The position numbers and the translations under genes were made by a program. Positions 61,071 through 64,000 of a DNA stretch of 64,000 nucleotides are shown here, piece after piece (position 1 is the stretch's first letter; every line of letters starts with the position of its first letter). Below the pieces are notes generated by a model. The model was not told the origin of the DNA and made no database searches. It saw only the letters and a list, made by a program, of their open reading frames with translations. Where the stretch lies: contig CAZSDW010000015.1 of the NCBI GenBank assembly GCA_964605705.1, forward strand, positions 1 through 64,000, written 5' to 3'. The DNA comes from CAZSDW01 sp964605705 (lineage in GTDB: Bacteria > Fidelibacterota > UBA2242).

Positions 61071-63461
61071 CTAATGATAAGCGACTGTGATAATTGCTAA
61101 CATCAACGCAATCAGACCGATAATGATAAAATCCGTGATTTGGATATTTACCCGGTAAGCAAAATTCTGCAGCCAGCTTCGCATAGGAAAAATCACCAGC
61201 GGCAAGGCAATTAAATTTGCGACCAGTACCCATTTTATAAAATCAAGCGACAACCGGCTCACAATACTGATTACCGTTGCTCCCAGGGTTTTACGGATAC
61301 CAATCTCTTTTGTCCGGGTTTCAACAGTAAAAAGTGCCAGTCCAAACAATCCCAGGCAGGCAATTAGGATTGCCAGCAAACTGAAATAACCAAACAGCTG
61401 CATCATGCGCTGCTCATTTTTGTACAGGTCATTCAACCTGTCATCCAGGAAATTAAAACTAAAATTATCGCCAAATTGAAAATCTCGCCAGGTCTGTTCT
61501 ATTTCCCGGATTGTAGCCGGAATGTTTTCGGAATTGATGCGGATTGCCATTGTTCTGCCCCAGCTAACGATATAGGTAATCATCGGCTTGATCGGCACAT
61601 GCAGTGATTCATAATGAATATCCCGCATCACACCAATCACGATTCCTTCTCGACCATTCGCCCAGACGCGGGCACCGATCGCTTCAGCAGGATCAGTCCA
61701 TCCAAAACGCTTTACGGCTGTTTCGTTCAGTAGAAATGCTTCAGTCCGATCAGTGGCATATTCTTCCGAAAACGTCCGACCGGCAATAATATCAATTCCA
61801 TAGGTTTTACAAAAATCAAACTCGACCCGGTTATGTGGCATCTGGAACGGATTGTCCCGGCGTTCACCATTAACTTCGATTGAGTAACCGGGGCAATCCC
61901 CCAACTGACCGGACGGCGATCGGTGGGTTACGGTTACAGATTCAACTGCAGGATTTTTCAACAATTCCTGCTTAAAATCATTGTAACGGGCACGGGTGTC
62001 CCAGGATAAGGAAACCAGTAAAATATTATCCCGGTCAAAACCCAGATTGGCATTTTGAATAAAACGGAGTTGCCGGAAAACAATGCTCACACAGATCATC
62101 AGAGCGATGGAAATTGTAAACTGGAAAATAACCAGCACTTTCCGGAGTGCAGCACCTTTTTTACCACGGGTAATTTCACCCTGCAAAATACGGGAAGGCA
62201 GAAAAGACGCCAGGTAAAATGCCGGATATGCACCGGCAAATAAACCAACCAGACAAAACATAAGCACAATAATAAGCAGATAAACCGGATTAGTGATTAA
62301 ATTAAATTGCAGGTTACGTCCGATAAAACCATTAAAGAACGGAATCACCAGCCAAACCAGAATCACTGCTATGATAATTGAAATTAAAGAGAGGAGCAGG
62401 GATTCACTCAGAAACTGGCTGATCAGGGCGGTTTTTTGAGCACCACTGACTTTCCGGATGCCAACCTCCTTTGCCCTTTTCATCGCCTGAGCCGTAGATA
62501 AATTTATGAAATTAATGGAGGCAATAATCAGGATGAAAATTGCCAGAAGGATAAACAAACGGACATAGCGAATATCGCTATTGGCTTCAATTTCCCCCAT
62601 TAGTTTTCCATGCAGGTGAATATCAGTCACCTTCATTATCGGCATCCCGGAATAGTCCCCGGGCTTGATAATATTTCCTTCCTGGTCTTTCCAATCGCCA
62701 AGATGACGATTCAGGAAATCGGGAATTTTTTGCGATAATTCGCTGACACTTGCGCCTTCAACTAACTTGGTATAAACAAAAGTAACATTATCATTGAAAT
62801 TCCTGGAACCGAGAAAATAATCATTTTCGCCTTCTCCCTGCAAACCCTTCAAAGTCAAATAGGAAGCTAAAAAGTCGTAATGTAAATGCGAGTTTTCCGG
62901 AACATCCTTGATAACACCGGTGACCTTGAGACTATATTCACCGTCCAGTAGAATGGATTTTCCCAACGCGGTCGCCGACCCGAAATACTTCTGTCGCATG
63001 GATTCGGTCAGAACTATTGTATTCGGATCAATCAGCGCTGATTGGGAATTTCCCTCCACAAAGGGAATTGTGAAAATATCAAATATCTCATTCTCAGCAA
63101 AATAAAAGCGCTGTTCCGAAAAAGATTTTTCATCGACAGAAAGAGTTGAACCGCCTGTTCCAAAGAGCCGGGCAATGGACTCAATTTCCGGAAAGTCATT
63201 TTTCAACAACGGCACAAACGACGGTGCGCATGAAGCATATCCCCATGTTTGCGCTCCGTTTTTATCTTTCCCTATTCGACTGATCCGATAAATTCGATCC
63301 CGGTTCTCATGATATTTGTCATAACTCAAATCATTAAGGACAAAAAGCGCGATCAGCATGGAAAACAGCATGCCTGTCGTCAAACCGGAGATATTGATAA
63401 TCGAAAAACCCGGATTCCGGTGAATATTCCGAAGTGCGATTTTAATATAATTGCTAAGCAT
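61071..63461 (-). CDS. MacB/FtsX-type ABC transporter permease, C-terminus cut by an in-frame amber
   Basis: A 796-residue permease with two repeats of a periplasmic MacB-PCD domain and FtsX membrane region, giving about eight helices. Landmarks are IALRNIHRNPGFSIINISGL, AMKRAKEVGIRKVSGA in the first half and VETRTKEIGIRKTLGATV in the second. ATG 63461 overlaps the upstream ATPase gene by eight bases. The frame stops at TAG (61073-61071) after VAYH, and the same frame reads on IRAALLNPAKTLKYE then TAG, the normal end of this family. Exports a lipoprotein, peptide or other envelope substrate with the ATPase and perhaps an adaptor. Confidence 0.88.
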   Translation of the reverse strand: MLSNYIKIALRNIHRNPGFSIINISGLTTGMLFSMLIALFVLNDLSYDKYHENRDRIYRISRIGKDKNGAQTWGYASCAPSFVPLLKNDFPEIESIARLFGTGGSTLSVDEKSFSEQRFYFAENEIFDIFTIPFVEGNSQSALIDPNTIVLTESMRQKYFGSATALGKSILLDGEYSLKVTGVIKDVPENSHLHYDFLASYLTLKGLQGEGENDYFLGSRNFNDNVTFVYTKLVEGASVSELSQKIPDFLNRHLGDWKDQEGNIIKPGDYSGMPIMKVTDIHLHGKLMGEIEANSDIRYVRLFILLAIFILIIASINFINLSTAQAMKRAKEVGIRKVSGAQKTALISQFLSESLLLSLISIIIAVILVWLVIPFFNGFIGRNLQFNLITNPVYLLIIVLMFCLVGLFAGAYPAFYLASFLPSRILQGEITRGKKGAALRKVLVIFQFTISIALMICVSIVFRQLRFIQNANLGFDRDNILLVSLSWDTRARYNDFKQELLKNPAVESVTVTHRSPSGQLGDCPGYSIEVNGERRDNPFQMPHNRVEFDFCKTYGIDIIAGRTFSEEYATDRTEAFLLNETAVKRFGWTDPAEAIGARVWANGREGIVIGVMRDIHYESLHVPIKPMITYIVSWGRTMAIRINSENIPATIREIEQTWRDFQFGDNFSFNFLDDRLNDLYKNEQRMMQLFGYFSLLAILIACLGLFGLALFTVETRTKEIGIRKTLGATVISIVSRLSLDFIKWVLVANLIALPLVIFPMRSWLQNFAYRVNIQITDFIIIGLIALMLAIITVAYH

Positions 63462-64000
63462 TATTTTCTTCCCGGTCAATCCACCCATCGAGCAAGTGAA
63501 TAATCCGTTGCCCGTAAGCAGCATTCTTTTCAGAATGGGTCACCTGAATAATCGTCGTGCCTTCGTTATTCAATTTTGTAAAAAGGTCCATGATCTCTTC
63601 GCCCTGGGCGGAATTCAGATTGCCGGTCGGTTCATCGGCAAGAATCAATTTCGGTTTAATGATCAGCGCCCGGGCAACGCCCACCAGCTGCTGCTGACCA
63701 CCGGACAACTGATTAGGAAAGAGGTCCTTCTTTGCAACGATGTTGAATTTATCGAGCATCTCGGCGACTTTACCTTTGCGCTCATCCTTTTTGATCTTTT
63801 TATATAAAAGCGGCGTTTCCAGGTTTTCCAAAACAGTCAAATCATCGATCAAATGATACTGTTGAAACACAAATCCGATATTATTGTGATGCAGTTCCGC
63901 CCGCTTGCGCTCAGGCAACTGCTGGGTTTCCTGATCTAAAAAGAGATACTCGCCTTCGGAAGCCGAATCCAGCATACCGAGAATGTACAGAAGTGTCGAT
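63454..64000 (-). CDS. ABC transporter ATPase (LolD/MacB type), 5' end outside window
   Basis: The C-terminal 182 codons of an ABC ATPase; the Walker A lies just outside, its end (STLLYILG) being at the window edge. Visible are the Q-loop GFVFQQYHLI, the signature LSGGQQQ, Walker B LILADEPTGNL and the switch His VTHS. The GGQQQ and DEPTGNL forms match MacB/LolD-type ATPases. The stop lies inside the start region of the permease gene (eight-base overlap), so they form one unit. Confidence 0.93.
   Translation of the reverse strand, partial: STLLYILGMLDSASEGEYLFLDQETQQLPERKRAELHHNNIGFVFQQYHLIDDLTVLENLETPLLYKKIKKDERKGKVAEMLDKFNIVAKKDLFPNQLSGGQQQLVGVARALIIKPKLILADEPTGNLNSAQGEEIMDLFTKLNNEGTTIIQVTHSEKNAAYGQRIIHLLDGWIDREENNA

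Noticed and set aside
1..64000. Genome-wide reassignment of TAG as a sense codon
   Set aside because: Two genes are interrupted by TAG, but many intact genes here end normally with TAG (for example at 8866, 16788, 18332, 26094, 40537, 43366, 46408).
1..64000. tRNA genes, CRISPR arrays, insertion sequences, prophage
   Set aside because: None recognised by eye on either strand; a dedicated search was not possible.

Overview
The window is a piece of chromosome from an uncultured-type bacterium of the FCB group (Fibrobacterota-Chlorobiota-Bacteroidota superphylum), most likely a lineage such as Calditrichota, KSB1 or Neomarinimicrobiota. The main evidence is seven proteins ending in the same roughly 85-residue type IX secretion (T9SS, 'type A') sorting domain with a [NS]-[YF]-PNPFN-like motif. 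Other support is the many lipoproteins and outer-membrane barrels, moderate G+C, and frequent TTG or GTG starts. A run of exactly 100 N at 9026-9125 marks a scaffold gap, so this is probably a metagenome or draft assembly. The assignment to a phylum is inference.

Layout. 1-5833: end of a T9SS cargo protein, flavodoxin, TPR lipoprotein, dNTP triphosphohydrolase, then a degenerate histidine kinase overlapping an NtrC-type sigma-54 activator. 5834-16844: a nearly complete type IV pilus operon (pilB, pilC, pilin, minor pilins, pilD, pilX-like, pilMNOPQ) ending with two stand-alone receiver proteins and a hairpin terminator. In front of pilB lies a close match to a sigma-54 promoter, preceded by three CTGTCAT repeats that could bind the adjacent activator. 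No pilT is present. 16935-23328: serine hydrolase, DRG/Obg-like GTPase with TGS domain, acetolactate decarboxylase lipoprotein, a phospholipase C/S1-like plus beta-helix T9SS protein, and a two-thioredoxin-fold oxidoreductase. 23334-30562: a second kinase/NtrC pair followed by a run of unrecognised envelope genes (lipoproteins, coiled-coil exported protein, barrels, one with an exported zinc ribbon). 30575-41904: two tandem serpins, a beta-barrel, two tandem DUF3160 T9SS proteins, and a triple-repeat T9SS protein. 42041-49846: small membrane protein, a degenerate metallopeptidase-like protein, AMP nucleosidase, START-like protein, GH5 mannanase-like T9SS protein, and a large propeller-sensor histidine kinase interrupted by one in-frame amber codon. 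49843-56920 (minus strand): TetR/LolA-like/barrel operon, receiver protein, M49-like lipoprotein and pepT. 57161-60977: membrane protein, upp, two tiny proteins, a T9SS protein and a zinc-type CDF transporter. 61071-64000 (minus): an ABC transporter whose permease stops 15 residues early at another amber codon.

How the parts fit. The best supported regulatory circuit is NtrC-type activator plus sigma-54 controlling the pilus operon. The rest is dominated by cell-surface biology: secreted hydrolases and cargo anchored through T9SS, serpins that could protect the surface from proteases, and sensor kinases. No tRNA, rRNA, CRISPR array, transposase or prophage gene was recognised by eye; no search tool was run.
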